64,000 bases of DNA from Nitrospirota bacterium (GTDB lineage Bacteria; JACPQY01), in the NCBI GenBank assembly GCA_016190245.1, contig JACPQY010000071.1, positions 1 to 64,000 on the forward strand, given 5' to 3'. Both the position numbers and the translations under genes were made by a program. Every line of letters begins with the position of its first letter. Within the stretch, counting starts at the first letter, position 1. Below the pieces are notes generated by a model. It worked only from the letters and a program-made list of their open reading frames with translations. It had not been told where the DNA came from and searched no databases. Below, in pieces: positions 26,745 to 35,408 of this stretch.

Positions 26745-27005
26745 ATGCGGGTGAAGAAGGACGAAGGGCCATCGGGGCAGGTCTCGTCTGCTCCCAAGCA
26801 TGATTTTCCGCCCCAAGACCGGCGGGAAGTCATGACGGTCAAGCAGGTGGCGGACTACCTGCAGATGGAGTCCCACACGATCTACAAGTTGGCGCGCGTG
26901 GGTGAGATCCCCTCCTTCAAGATCTCCGGCCGTTGGCGGTTCAAGCGGGATCTCATAGACGAATGGTTCCGTGAGAAGTCCCTCGAGCGCACCAAGTCCG
27001 ACTGA
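26745..27005 (+). CDS. Excisionase/MerR-like helix-turn-helix DNA-binding protein
   Basis: An 86-residue protein whose last 57 residues form the 'helix-turn-helix domain, excisionase family' fold: MTVKQVADYLQMESHTIYKL, then a wing GEIPSFKISGRWRFKRDLID. The open frame starts at ATG 26745, but the promoter at 26715-26743 would start RNA downstream of that codon. GTG 26751 (nearly leaderless) or ATG 26832 (before MTVKQ) is therefore more likely the true start. This family includes phage excisionases and many stand-alone bacterial regulators; there is no integrase nearby, so a host regulator is more probable. Confidence 0.8.
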   Translation: MRVKKDEGPSGQVSSAPKHDFPPQDRREVMTVKQVADYLQMESHTIYKLARVGEIPSFKISGRWRFKRDLIDEWFREKSLERTKSD

Positions 27006-27112
27006 CCCGCCCTCCGTCGTTTCGGCTTGACCCGAACCACCCTTCCTGATACCTCTCCAAAAGGGGGACATGGAAATCCGGCCGGGGCTTGGTGTTCGGG
27101 GGCTGTAGCGTC

Positions 27113-27562
27113 ATGGCCAAGGCGCAGCAGTCCATCATCGTGTCCACAGCCCCCAAACGGATCTTTGACATCATCACCGACTACGAGAGGTATCCTGAGT
27201 TCCTTCCGGACGTGAAAGCCGTGCGGGTCTTGTCCCGGCGGAAGGCGCAGGCCGACGTGGAGATGGAGGTGGACGTCCTGCGGCGCATCCGGTACTCGAT
27301 CAGCCTGATCGAGAGGCCGTATGCGTCGGTGGAATGGACACTCAAGGAGAGCTCCGTTTTCAAGACCAACTCGGGCGGGTGGTACCTGGAGCCGCTGGGG
27401 AGATCGAAGACCGAGGTGACGTATGTGGCGGACATCGGTTTCCCTCTGCCGATCCCGAAGTCGCTGTCCAACATGATCTTGCAGGTGCGGCTGCCCAAAA
27501 TGCTGGAGCTGTTCAAGCAGCGTGCCGAGACGGATCACGCGAAGGTCGCGTCGGCGCGTTGA
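27113..27562 (+). CDS. Coq10/RatA-like START-domain (SRPBCC) protein
   Basis: A 149-residue protein of the polyketide cyclase/dehydrase and lipid-transport family. ITDYERYPEFLPDVKAV is the hallmark N-terminal motif, followed by a curved beta sheet and a C-terminal amphipathic helix (SLSNMILQVRLPKMLELF). Homologs bind quinones or lipids, or associate with ribosomes (RatA); the sequence does not discriminate. ATG 27113 is used rather than an earlier in-frame codon because it gives the family start. Its 3' end overlaps the likely GTG start of ispD by 41 nt. Confidence 0.85.
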   Translation: MAKAQQSIIVSTAPKRIFDIITDYERYPEFLPDVKAVRVLSRRKAQADVEMEVDVLRRIRYSISLIERPYASVEWTLKESSVFKTNSGGWYLEPLGRSKTEVTYVADIGFPLPIPKSLSNMILQVRLPKMLELFKQRAETDHAKVASAR

Positions 27563-28238
27563 CCCTTGGGTCAGCGCGATCCTCTTGGCGGCGGGCGAGG
27601 GTCGTCGGCTGCGACTCGGCCGTCCGAAGGGGGCCCTGGCGCTGGGTGGAGCGCCTCTCGTCATCAGGTCGCTTCGCATGTTCGAGCGCGTGCGCGACGT
27701 GAAGGAGGTGATCCTGGTTCTCCACCCGTCGCTTCGCGCGCTCGTCGAGCGGCATCTCCGTGTCCGGCCGCCTTCTCGGCCGTGCCGGCTGGTGACGGGC
27801 GGTCGCACGCGGCAGGATTCCGTGAGGCGGGGCCTGGGGGCGGTCGCCCGGCGGGCGGAATTCGTCCTGACGCACGATGTGGCACGGCCCTTCGTGCGTC
27901 GTCCCACGGTCGAGCGCGTGCTGGCGGCGGCCTATCGCCATGGCGCCGCGGCACTGGCGACCCACCCGACGGACACGTTAATGAAGACCGAGGGGAACCG
28001 GGCCGCGCGCCCGGTGGACCGGCGGCACGTGGCCGCGATGCAAACTCCCCAGGCCTTCGAGGCCGCACTCTTGCGGCGGGCCCACGAGCGGGCACAGAGG
28101 CGTCGCGTGCTCGCCACAGACGAAGTCTCCCTGGTCCGGCAGCTCGGACATCCCGTTCGACTGGTGTGGAATGATGAACCGAATCTCAAGATCACGACCC
28201 CGGCGGATCTCGCGATCGCGCGCGCGCTCGTCGGCTGA
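27522..28238 (+). CDS. ispD: 2-C-methyl-D-erythritol 4-phosphate cytidylyltransferase
   Basis: The MEP-pathway enzyme that couples CTP to methylerythritol phosphate. Recognised by the nucleotide-binding ILLAAGEGRRLRLGRPKG loop, GGRTRQDSVRRGL, THDVARPFVR and TPQAF motifs. At 238 residues it is slightly longer than usual because the only canonical start is GTG 27522, inside the preceding gene. Unusually arginine-rich. It is followed directly by ispF in a shifted frame. Confidence 0.93.
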   Translation: MPRRITRRSRRRVDPWVSAILLAAGEGRRLRLGRPKGALALGGAPLVIRSLRMFERVRDVKEVILVLHPSLRALVERHLRVRPPSRPCRLVTGGRTRQDSVRRGLGAVARRAEFVLTHDVARPFVRRPTVERVLAAAYRHGAAALATHPTDTLMKTEGNRAARPVDRRHVAAMQTPQAFEAALLRRAHERAQRRRVLATDEVSLVRQLGHPVRLVWNDEPNLKITTPADLAIARALVG

Positions 28239-28728
28239 GCCCTCCCCGCCGCTGCGGATCGGGTTCGGGTACGACATTCACCCGCTCGTCCGTGGCCGTC
28301 CCCTGGTGCTCGGCGGAGTGAAGGTGGAATCGGATCTTGGCTTGGAGGGACACTCGGATGCCGACGTCCTTTCGCACGCCGTCGGGGAGGCGCTCCTCGG
28401 CGCGGCGGGGCTGGGCGATCTGGGCCGCCACTTTCCTCCGGGGCATCCGGCCTTTCGCAATATCTCCAGCCTCATCCTGCTCGAGCGGGTGGCGGCGCGC
28501 GTTCGGCGGCGGGGATGGAGCATGGCCCAAGTCGATGCGACGCTCGTGCTTCAGGCACCGCGCGTTTCCCACAGGCTGAATGCGATGGGCGGGCGGATCG
28601 CGCGGGCGCTCGGCGTGCCGACCGATGCGATCAACGTGAAGGCCAAGAGCCCGGAGGGGCTGGGCGCCGAAGGGCACCGCGAGGGGGTATCAGCCTACGC
28701 CGTGGCCCTCCTCGTGCGACGCGAGTAG
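28171..28728 (+). CDS. ispF: 2-C-methyl-D-erythritol 2,4-cyclodiphosphate synthase
   Basis: Carries the IspF signatures: GFGYDIHPL with the metal-binding Asp/His pair, EGHSDADVLSHAVGEALLGA, and NVKAKSPEGLG near the end. It forms a trimer that cyclises CDP-ME 2-phosphate. The ATG at 28171 gives a 27-residue arginine/serine-rich extension encoded within ispD. The conserved protein begins just after a CTG at 28252 (158 residues, the family length), with no ATG, GTG or TTG in between. The true start is uncertain. Confidence 0.92.
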   Translation: MMNRISRSRPRRISRSRARSSAEPSPPLRIGFGYDIHPLVRGRPLVLGGVKVESDLGLEGHSDADVLSHAVGEALLGAAGLGDLGRHFPPGHPAFRNISSLILLERVAARVRRRGWSMAQVDATLVLQAPRVSHRLNAMGGRIARALGVPTDAINVKAKSPEGLGAEGHREGVSAYAVALLVRRE

Positions 28729-28778
28729 AGGCCGCGCGGTTGCAACGGCGTCCGGCGTAGGCTAGAAGTGTGGCCGGC

Positions 28779-29570
28779 ATGTCCAACGCGTCACCCACCT
28801 GGGCCGTCATCCTCGGTGCCTCCAGCGGTTTCGGAGCGGCGTGCTCCGTCGAGCTGGCAAAGTCGGGCTATCACATCTTCGGCGTCCACCTCGATCGCAA
28901 GTCCACCCTGGAGAATGTGGAGAGGGTGATGGCCGAAGTCCGGTCCACGGGCCGAGAGGCCGTCTTCTTCAACAAGAATGCAGCCGACGAGGAGGCGCGC
29001 GCCGAAGTGGTGGACCAGATGGCGCAGCGATGCCCCGCGGGCGGCGTTCGCGTCCTCCTGCATTCGCTCGCCTTCGGCACCTTGCGCCCCTTGGTGGCGG
29101 AGAATCCGAAGGATGCCGTGAGCAAGAGTCAGATGGACATGACGCTGGACGTGATGGCAAACAGCCTCGTGTACTGGTCGCAGGGCCTGTTCTCGCGGAA
29201 ACTTTTCGCCAGGGGCGCGCGCATCTTTGCGATGACGAGCGCCGGGGACCAGCGCGTGTGGCCGACCTACGGACCCGTTTCAGCCGCCAAGGCGGCCTTG
29301 GAGGCGCACATCCGTCAGCTCGCGGTGGAGCTCGCGCCGCACGGCATCGGCGCGAACGCGATCCGCGCGGGAGTGACGGACACGCCGGCGCTGCGCAAGA
29401 TCCCAGGGAACGAGCAGATGGTGGAGTGGGCCCGGACGCGCAATCCGTACCGGCGGCTCACCACGCCGGAGGATGTGGCCCGCGCGATCGTCAACCTCTC
29501 GCGCGAAGGGTCCGAGTGGATCACGGGGAACGTGATCGGCGTGGACGGCGGCGAATTCGTCGTAGATTAG
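28779..29570 (+). CDS. Enoyl-ACP reductase-like SDR (FabI/FabL type)
   Basis: A 263-residue short-chain dehydrogenase. The cofactor loop GASSGFGAACS is N-terminal, HSLAFG follows strand 4, and the active site is Y-x6-K (YGPVSAAKAAL), the spacing of enoyl-ACP reductases rather than the Y-x3-K of ordinary SDRs. It is thus likely to reduce trans-2-enoyl-ACP in fatty acid synthesis. GVDGGEFVVD closes the protein as in FabI/FabL. A GTG 9 bases upstream is an alternative start. No other fab genes are adjacent. Confidence 0.82.
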   Translation: MSNASPTWAVILGASSGFGAACSVELAKSGYHIFGVHLDRKSTLENVERVMAEVRSTGREAVFFNKNAADEEARAEVVDQMAQRCPAGGVRVLLHSLAFGTLRPLVAENPKDAVSKSQMDMTLDVMANSLVYWSQGLFSRKLFARGARIFAMTSAGDQRVWPTYGPVSAAKAALEAHIRQLAVELAPHGIGANAIRAGVTDTPALRKIPGNEQMVEWARTRNPYRRLTTPEDVARAIVNLSREGSEWITGNVIGVDGGEFVVD

Positions 29571-29589
29571 CGAGCCCCCGAAGCCACCC

Positions 29590-29663
29590 GTAGGGACGGA
29601 TTCCGATCCGTCCAACCTCGGATCGAGGGCGTGCAACGCCCCACGGTGGGAATCGATCCCTAC
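29590..29663. repeat. GTAG-type dispersed stem-loop repeat
   Basis: GTAGGGACGGATTCC is mirrored by GGGAATCGATCCCTAC, with an internal GGATCG/ C-rich hairpin. It fills the gap between the convergent SDR and ExeA-like genes and is related in style to repeats near 38.1 and 46.1 kb. Confidence 0.65.
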
Positions 29664-29671
29664 ACCGCGGA

Positions 29672-31387
29672 TCACCCCTCCCCGCCCGCGCCTCCCTCTT
29701 CGAGCGCCCGCGCCATCACCATCTGCACCGCCACGTTGGGCACCGAGACCCCGCCGAGGCCCCGCGCTTCGAGGAACCGCAGCAGAGCCTGCTCCGTCGT
29801 CGCCCCGAAGTAGCCGGTCGGCTGGCCCGTGTAGAAACCGAGCGCCGCGAGATCGCGCTGGAACTTCGCCACGCCCACGCCAATCATACCCTTCCTCAGG
29901 ACCCTGCCACCGTAGGCATCCCGCCAGAGGAACACCATCCACTCGGGCTGGTTCGCGCCTGATACCCCCGCGGCCACGGCCGGTCGAGCGGCAGCAGCCG
30001 CCCCGGCTTCGGGCAGGACCAGCGCGTACTCGCGCGTCCCGGCGCTGGTGACCGCGCCCGCCGCGATGCACGGGCTCCCGATCATCGTCTTGAGCTGGGC
30101 CGAAAATGGAAGCTGCACGATCCCGAGACCGGCGGACTCCACCTCCGGGAGGCGACTTAAGTCCCCAAGACCCAGTGAGCCCGAAGGATTGGCGGAGATC
30201 GAGGTCACGCTCAACCCGTGCTGCTCAAGGAGCGAGCGGACGATCGGGGCTGGGATCAGGAGCGGAGACGGGTCACCCTCCGCAAATGCGGGCGCGGGCC
30301 CGGCCCACAGGGAGGCGTCGGCGCCCCGGGTAGGTTTGGTCCCGGCTCCCCCCGCGCCAGGGGACGCCGGCTTCGAACCGGCATCCGAGCGCGCCAGCAC
30401 GGGCGCGGGATCAGGGAGCCGCCATGTATCGAACGCCCCGCCTGCCGCGAAACCGAGCAACAGCGCCCCCAAGGCCGTCATTCCCGCGCCGGACGCGCGG
30501 AACAGCCAGCGACGAACCCCCTCGAACTCGAGGCGTCGTAGGAGGGGCGTGACGCCCAACTGGGCCGGAGACGGTTCCGGCCATTGGAGTTGCCGAGCCG
30601 CGTCGTCAATCATGGCCCGCCGAACGTCGGCCATCCCCTGCGCCAGGGAGGTGAGCAACGCGTGTTCGCAAAGTTCGTTGATGCGACGCGGGAGTCCCCG
30701 CGCGTGGGCCCAGACTCGATCGAGAGCGGCTCCGGTGAGACGAACCGGCGCCGGCTCCCCTGCTCCTGCGAGGCGCAGCGCGATGTAGGCGCGCGTCTCT
30801 TCGGCGTTAAGAGGCGTGAGGCGCGCCAACACGCCCACCTTTTGCCGCAGCGCCGCCCAGCGGGGAAGCACCAAGCGATCGCAGAGATCCGATCTGCCCA
30901 CGAGGATCGTCTGGATGGGTTGGCCGGACGAGGTGCGAACGTGTCCCAAGAGACGGACCGTGTCGAGGGCCTCGTCGCTCAGTTGCTCCGCGTCATCGAG
31001 GACCAGGACCATGGGCCCTTGGGTCTCGCGCAGACGGGCGAGGAGAGACTGCATGAGACGGAAGGGCGTTTCGGATGTCGGATCGGGCAGGCCCTTGAGT
31101 CCGAGGGATTCACAGATTCCGACGAGGAGCTCGTGACCTTTCTCTCGGAGCGGAAGGGGAAGGTGGGCCACGCGATGGGTGCGGGAAAGCTCTACGGCCA
31201 GAAGCTGGGCCACGACGGTCTTGCCCGTGCCGGCCTCGCCGGTCAGAACGATGAGGCCCTTCCCACTCCTCACGCCCTCGAGCGTTTCGTCCATCGTGGC
31301 CCGATGACCTCTGGCGGAATAGAAGAACTTGGGATCGGGGGCCGGGCCGAAGGCCCCATCGGGCAGTCCGAAATAGCCGGCGTACAT
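29672..31387 (-). CDS. ExeA/GspA-like AAA ATPase with C-terminal peptidoglycan-binding domain
   Basis: A 571-residue protein. It starts MYAGYFGL followed by the ExeA-type phrase ending PKFFYSARGHR, an AAA_22 module with Walker A TGEAGTGKT and Walker B VLVLDDAEQL, one TM helix (about 310-330), a long disordered linker, and a C-terminal PG_binding_1 domain (KFQRDLAALGFYTGQPTGYFG). ExeA proteins use ATP to remodel peptidoglycan for assembly of type II secretion or pilus machines. No ExeB/GspB or other secretion gene is adjacent. ATG 31387 is chosen; the frame extends upstream across an AT-rich leader without homology. Confidence 0.88.
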   Translation of the reverse strand: MYAGYFGLPDGAFGPAPDPKFFYSARGHRATMDETLEGVRSGKGLIVLTGEAGTGKTVVAQLLAVELSRTHRVAHLPLPLREKGHELLVGICESLGLKGLPDPTSETPFRLMQSLLARLRETQGPMVLVLDDAEQLSDEALDTVRLLGHVRTSSGQPIQTILVGRSDLCDRLVLPRWAALRQKVGVLARLTPLNAEETRAYIALRLAGAGEPAPVRLTGAALDRVWAHARGLPRRINELCEHALLTSLAQGMADVRRAMIDDAARQLQWPEPSPAQLGVTPLLRRLEFEGVRRWLFRASGAGMTALGALLLGFAAGGAFDTWRLPDPAPVLARSDAGSKPASPGAGGAGTKPTRGADASLWAGPAPAFAEGDPSPLLIPAPIVRSLLEQHGLSVTSISANPSGSLGLGDLSRLPEVESAGLGIVQLPFSAQLKTMIGSPCIAAGAVTSAGTREYALVLPEAGAAAAARPAVAAGVSGANQPEWMVFLWRDAYGGRVLRKGMIGVGVAKFQRDLAALGFYTGQPTGYFGATTEQALLRFLEARGLGGVSVPNVAVQMVMARALEEGGAGGEG

Positions 31388-31488
31388 CAGATACACCCAT
31401 ACTACACTATAGTTCAAGATAATACAAGAGAATGCGAACAAGTTCAGAACTTTACGGGGTTCTTCCCAGGGCAGATCTTTGGGTGGAA
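31388..31488 (-). promoter_or_regulatory. AT-rich leader with candidate promoter for the ExeA-like gene
   Basis: A short interval clearly poorer in GC than its surroundings. On the minus strand TTGTAT and TAGTAT are 17 bp apart about 10 bp before the start codon; each matches consensus at four of six. Confidence 0.35.
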
Positions 31489-32412
31489 CTACCGCAGGGC
31501 GCGGGCGATGCGCAGATCGCGCTGGAAGCCTTCCCACCTTGCACGGCGGACCGCGCTGCGCCCGAAGATCTGCGTGAAGTCGTGCTCGGTCAGCGAATCC
31601 AGTTTCTCGTCGGACCACTCGATCGGGGCCTCAAGGAATCGGCTCTCTCCGGTGGTCGGAGCGTTCCGGTTCCACGGGCAGACCTCCTGACAAACATCGC
31701 AGCCAAAGATCCATCCATCCATCAGCGGCTCCATCGCGGGAGCGACAGGCCCGCGGTGCTCGATCGTCAGATAGGAAATGCATTTTCGCGCATCAAGGAC
31801 ATAGGGTTCGACGATCGCCCCCGAGGGACAGGCCTCGATGCAGAGCGTGCAGGTCCGGCACTGGTCGGCAAGGGGTTCACCATCCGCCTCCAGCTCTGCC
31901 GTGGTGAGCAGGACGGCAAGGAAGACCCAGGAGCCAAGTTCGGGGTTGATCAGGATGGTGTGTTTGCCCATCCAGCCGAGCCCCGCGCGCTGGGCCCAGG
32001 CCTTCTCCATGATCGGACCCGTGTCCACGCAAGCGAGGGTGCGCTCCCCCGGAGTCTCACGCTCCAACCATCCGGTCAGCCGCTCCAGCCGATCGCTCAG
32101 AACCCGGTGGTAGTCCTCGCCCTGGGCGTACTTCGAGACGCGATAGGCTCCCTTGCACAGATCCTCATGGTGGTAGTTAACGGCGAGGCAGACGATCGCG
32201 CGCACCCCGGACAACACCCGCGATGGATCCGCCCTCTTCTCGAACGTGCGGGCCAGCCATCCCATCTGTCCCACATGGCCCCGCCCGAGCCATTCGCATA
32301 ATCGGGCCCCTTCCTCGGCCAACCGCTCCGGCTTCACCACCCGGACCAGGTCGAAGCCAAGGCGGCGGGCCTCCTCCTCAAGCCGGCGGGTCAGGTCATG
32401 AAAAGGGGACAT
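31489..32412 (-). CDS. queG: Epoxyqueuosine reductase QueG
   Basis: A 307-residue cobalamin-dependent iron-sulfur enzyme for the last step of tRNA queuosine synthesis. Two 4Fe-4S cluster motifs are seen (CRTCTLCIEACPSGAI and CDVCQEVCPWN), preceded by the DUF1730-type domain with VDTGPIMEKAWAQRAGLGW and GKHTILINPELGSWVFL. The only available ATG (32412) lies within a REP-type palindrome, so the initiation region may have been replaced by repeat insertion. The C-terminal HEAT-like repeats of longer homologs are shortened here. Confidence 0.94.
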   Translation of the reverse strand: MSPFHDLTRRLEEEARRLGFDLVRVVKPERLAEEGARLCEWLGRGHVGQMGWLARTFEKRADPSRVLSGVRAIVCLAVNYHHEDLCKGAYRVSKYAQGEDYHRVLSDRLERLTGWLERETPGERTLACVDTGPIMEKAWAQRAGLGWMGKHTILINPELGSWVFLAVLLTTAELEADGEPLADQCRTCTLCIEACPSGAIVEPYVLDARKCISYLTIEHRGPVAPAMEPLMDGWIFGCDVCQEVCPWNRNAPTTGESRFLEAPIEWSDEKLDSLTEHDFTQIFGRSAVRRARWEGFQRDLRIARALR

Positions 32413-32475
32413 TCCTGTTTTCCCCGTCCATCCGGATTCACGGCCAGGGGAAGCGAAAAAGACGAATGTCCCTTT
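32401..32475. repeat. REP-type palindrome overlapping the queG start
   Basis: AAAAGGGGACATTCCTGTTT (32401-32420) is matched in inverted form by AAAGGGACATTCGTCTTTTT on the other strand (32456-32475), with a CCCC/GGGG inner pair. It fills the whole gap between the FadL-like gene and queG. Confidence 0.8.
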
Positions 32476-32481
32476 CCTGAG

Positions 32482-33900
32482 TCAGTAGAACAGTGACAGC
32501 GTGATCCCGCCGGCGAGAATGGTTCCCTTGGCGGTGAAAGAAGGGTAGCCGGGATTCGAGAGCAGGACTTTCTGGACGAACTCCTCCGTCGGTTCTTTTT
32601 CCTCCATCGCGAGGGCCTTGAGGGCTGAGGAAGACGCCCGCAACTGGTCCTCGCTCTTCGTGCTGCTCTCTGCAGGCAGGTACCGAAGTTGGGTGTGCAG
32701 ATCCAGCCGGAACGACTTGCCCGGCCCGAGCACCTCCCCCGAGCGGATGCCAAGCCCCGTCGAGATCACGTGCTCGTCCGGCCACAGCACGTTGATCTCG
32801 CCGCTCTGTGGGGGTACGGGGGAAGGCTCAAAACCGTAGCCCCCGCGGATCGCCCAATCGGGATGGGGCCGGTACTCGACGCCCACCCTCGGCACGAACG
32901 TGTCCTTGAATCCGTAGTCGACGGCCACACCCGTCACGAAGAGCGCCGCGATCGTCTCCTGCCCTTCCACATCGAGATCCTGGAGGGGAAGGATCGTCGG
33001 GGGATACTCCGAATACTGGTACATGCTGAGGTCGGCGGAGAGGAGCCAACGACCGCTGTCGTAGGCCGCCCCGCCCACGACCTGCTTGGGTTCGTAGAAT
33101 GTCCGCCCCTTGACGGGGAGACTCACCACCGTCGGGCCCGTGAGCCCCACGTCGGTCACGACCGGGCTGTCCACACCCAGTGAAATGTCATCCCGAAAGG
33201 CAAGGGCGAGACGAAGCTGCTCCGTCGGAAACATGAGAACGCCGAACGCGGGGGCGATGGCGTAGTTGAGGTCGATACGGAAATTGTCGTCGGCCACCCG
33301 GTTAAAATGCGGGCTGTCCGGCTGTTTCACGTACGTGCGGATGGGAACCGTGGCGCTGATGGGCCCGCCGAACTCGGCAAACTGGTGGATCGCGGCCCCG
33401 ACGGAGAACCACCGGCCGAACTTTGCCGCGAGCGCAAGGCCTGCGAAAATCCGATTGTTGTTGAGGTACCGCGGGAAGTGCGGGGCCGAGCGCTCCGGCA
33501 TCTCGACGAGAATGATCCCCGAGGTCGGCAGATTGACGGTGAATCCGAACGCCGCCTTGACGAGATCATACGTGAACAGCGAGTTCGTTCCCCCCAGGAG
33601 GAACCCCTCAGGCCGCTTCACGTCCATCTTGTCGTTTTGCGCCGCCGGGTTTTCGGAATCGAAGCGAAGGTTCGTGCTGGCGCTGTAGAAGGCGAGACCG
33701 ACGTGGGATCTCTCCACCTGGACCAGAGCGCCCGGGTTGTAGAAGGTGGCGGAGAAATCGTCGCTCACCGCCGTGTAGGCCCCCCCGAGACCGGAGGCCC
33801 TCGATCCCACGCCGAACACATTCATCGCATCGGCCCCTGCGTCCCCCGCGGAAGCGGCGAGGCATCCCAAACCAACACAAGCGGTCCACATTCGTCTCAT
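32482..33900 (-). CDS. FadL/OMPP1/TodX-family outer-membrane protein
   Basis: A 472-residue barrel protein. The signal peptide ends near GDAGADA. It is followed by the family N-terminal motif NVFGVGSRASGLGGAYTAVS and FSATFYNPGALVQVE, which forms the hatch that plugs the FadL barrel. Homologs move long-chain fatty acids or hydrophobic compounds across the outer membrane. The start overlaps the FapA stop as ATGA, so the two are co-transcribed. The C-terminal aromatic (SLFY) fits barrel insertion. Substrate unknown. Confidence 0.87.
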   Translation of the reverse strand: MRRMWTACVGLGCLAASAGDAGADAMNVFGVGSRASGLGGAYTAVSDDFSATFYNPGALVQVERSHVGLAFYSASTNLRFDSENPAAQNDKMDVKRPEGFLLGGTNSLFTYDLVKAAFGFTVNLPTSGIILVEMPERSAPHFPRYLNNNRIFAGLALAAKFGRWFSVGAAIHQFAEFGGPISATVPIRTYVKQPDSPHFNRVADDNFRIDLNYAIAPAFGVLMFPTEQLRLALAFRDDISLGVDSPVVTDVGLTGPTVVSLPVKGRTFYEPKQVVGGAAYDSGRWLLSADLSMYQYSEYPPTILPLQDLDVEGQETIAALFVTGVAVDYGFKDTFVPRVGVEYRPHPDWAIRGGYGFEPSPVPPQSGEINVLWPDEHVISTGLGIRSGEVLGPGKSFRLDLHTQLRYLPAESSTKSEDQLRASSSALKALAMEEKEPTEEFVQKVLLSNPGYPSFTAKGTILAGGITLSLFY

Positions 33901-35408
33901 TTCTTCTCTTCTCCTCCTTCCACAACCGTTCCCCGGAATCGCGACGCGATCACGTGCGTATCCGGATCCACATAGAATTTCACCTGCCGCATGTGGTCCA
34001 CGGTGACGAACTTGGCGCGACCGAGCCGGATCTCCACCCGGGGTTCAATCTCCTCCACGACGTCCACCATCGCGTTGATCACCATGTCCTTGCGCCCCAT
34101 GAGCTCCGATCGCTTCTGGGTGAGCGCCTTGATGCCGTCATGAAGATCGTGCCACGCGCCGGCGGCCTTGAGGAACGTCCGCTTGTGGAAACCCGTGAAT
34201 TTCGAGGCATCCTTGGCCGCCAGCGCTTCGCGCGGATACCGGGCTTCCAACGCGTCGATCTTCTCCTGGGCTTTCCGCAACTGCTCCTCGATGTCCGTGA
34301 GACCCCGCTCCACGAAGTAGTCCATCCCCGCCTCGATGATCGTCGTCACGCTGCTCATCTTCCCCGAGCCGATACGCTTGGCGAGGATCCCCTTGGTCGC
34401 GCCCACGTGCCCCCCCTTGATGGCCCCCTTCCCGCCGACCACCTTCACCATGCCGCCGCACAACACCTGGCTGTCCAGGATATCGTTGGCCACGATCACG
34501 TCGCCTTTGGCCTCCACCTTCGCTCTCTCGATGTACTTCGCGATCACATCGGACTCCGAGTAGATGTGCCCCTTCCCAGCGCCCTTCACTCCCCCGCGGA
34601 GCACGACCTTCCCCTTCGCGCGAATCGTGGCGGCCTCGACGTAGTCGCCCACCTCCACTTCGCCCTCGGCCTCCACGACGAATCCCGACGCCACACGACC
34701 CGAGATCAGGACGGACCCTTTCGCACGGATGTTGCCCACCGAGTAGTCCACGTCCCCGTTGATCTGCACGGCCGGCTGGACTTCGATAAGTTGACCGAGG
34801 TACACCGGGCGACCGTCGATCAATGAGTTGTAGTGATACACGCCCTCCTTCTCGACGACCTCCACGTTCTTCCCGGCGGTGAGCTTCTTGTCCTGACCCT
34901 TGCGCGCTTTGAGGACGTTGCCGTTGACCGTCCGCCCGTCCTTCCCCGTTGTCGCCGCCTTCTTCGTGGCCATCGTGAAGCCCTGGCCGACGGACTTGAT
35001 CATCTGTCTCTCGCGGTAGTCGATCTTCCCCGTTTCCTCATCCAGGATGCCGGCCACCGCGTCGAAATCCATCTCCATCTTGACTTCCGCATCCGTGCCG
35101 TCCACGGGGAGATCGCCCTTGGCCACCAGCCGGTTCTGCACGGGCTTCCCCTCTCGCGCGAGCCGGACCACGTCCTCCACGACATCTTGCTTGATGCCAT
35201 AGGTGACGTGGGACTCCTTCAGCTTCTCCAGAATGTCCTTGGGCTCCACGTCGTGGAAGAGCTGGGCGTCGCCCTTCAGCGTGATGTACGCTTCCAGACC
35301 GTCAGGAGAGACCTCGACCGTGAGGGGATCCGCCGCAACCGCTTCGTCCACGCGGGTGCCGAAATCCGCCTGGCCGCCGCTGCTGCCGCCACCGCTGGGA
35401 TCAGCCAC
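33897..35408 (-). CDS. FapA/DUF342 family protein
   Basis: A 503-residue protein with an N-terminal segment around YGIKQDVVEDVVRLAREGKP, then a long right-handed beta-helix-like core of repeating hydrophobic strands (GDVDYSVGNIRAKGSVLISG, VLCGGMVKVVGGKGAIKGG), and a C-terminal coiled coil (about 375-445). This is the DUF342/FapA layout; FapA proteins occur in many Gram-negative and Gram-positive bacteria and are linked to polar or flagellar functions in some, but biochemical function is not settled. No signal peptide, so cytoplasmic. It is first in a two-gene unit with the FadL-like gene. Confidence 0.86.
   Translation of the reverse strand: MADPSGGGSSGGQADFGTRVDEAVAADPLTVEVSPDGLEAYITLKGDAQLFHDVEPKDILEKLKESHVTYGIKQDVVEDVVRLAREGKPVQNRLVAKGDLPVDGTDAEVKMEMDFDAVAGILDEETGKIDYRERQMIKSVGQGFTMATKKAATTGKDGRTVNGNVLKARKGQDKKLTAGKNVEVVEKEGVYHYNSLIDGRPVYLGQLIEVQPAVQINGDVDYSVGNIRAKGSVLISGRVASGFVVEAEGEVEVGDYVEAATIRAKGKVVLRGGVKGAGKGHIYSESDVIAKYIERAKVEAKGDVIVANDILDSQVLCGGMVKVVGGKGAIKGGHVGATKGILAKRIGSGKMSSVTTIIEAGMDYFVERGLTDIEEQLRKAQEKIDALEARYPREALAAKDASKFTGFHKRTFLKAAGAWHDLHDGIKALTQKRSELMGRKDMVINAMVDVVEEIEPRVEIRLGRAKFVTVDHMRQVKFYVDPDTHVIASRFRGTVVEGGEEKK

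Noticed and set aside
27040-27080. Single AAAGGGGGACATGG arm before the Coq10-like gene as another REP element
   Set aside because: No inverted partner could be found within 150 bp, so it may be chance similarity.
30340-30400. tRNA-like sequence GCCGGCTTCGAACCGGCA
   Set aside because: It lies in the coding region of the ExeA-like gene and no acceptor or anticodon stems can be folded around it.
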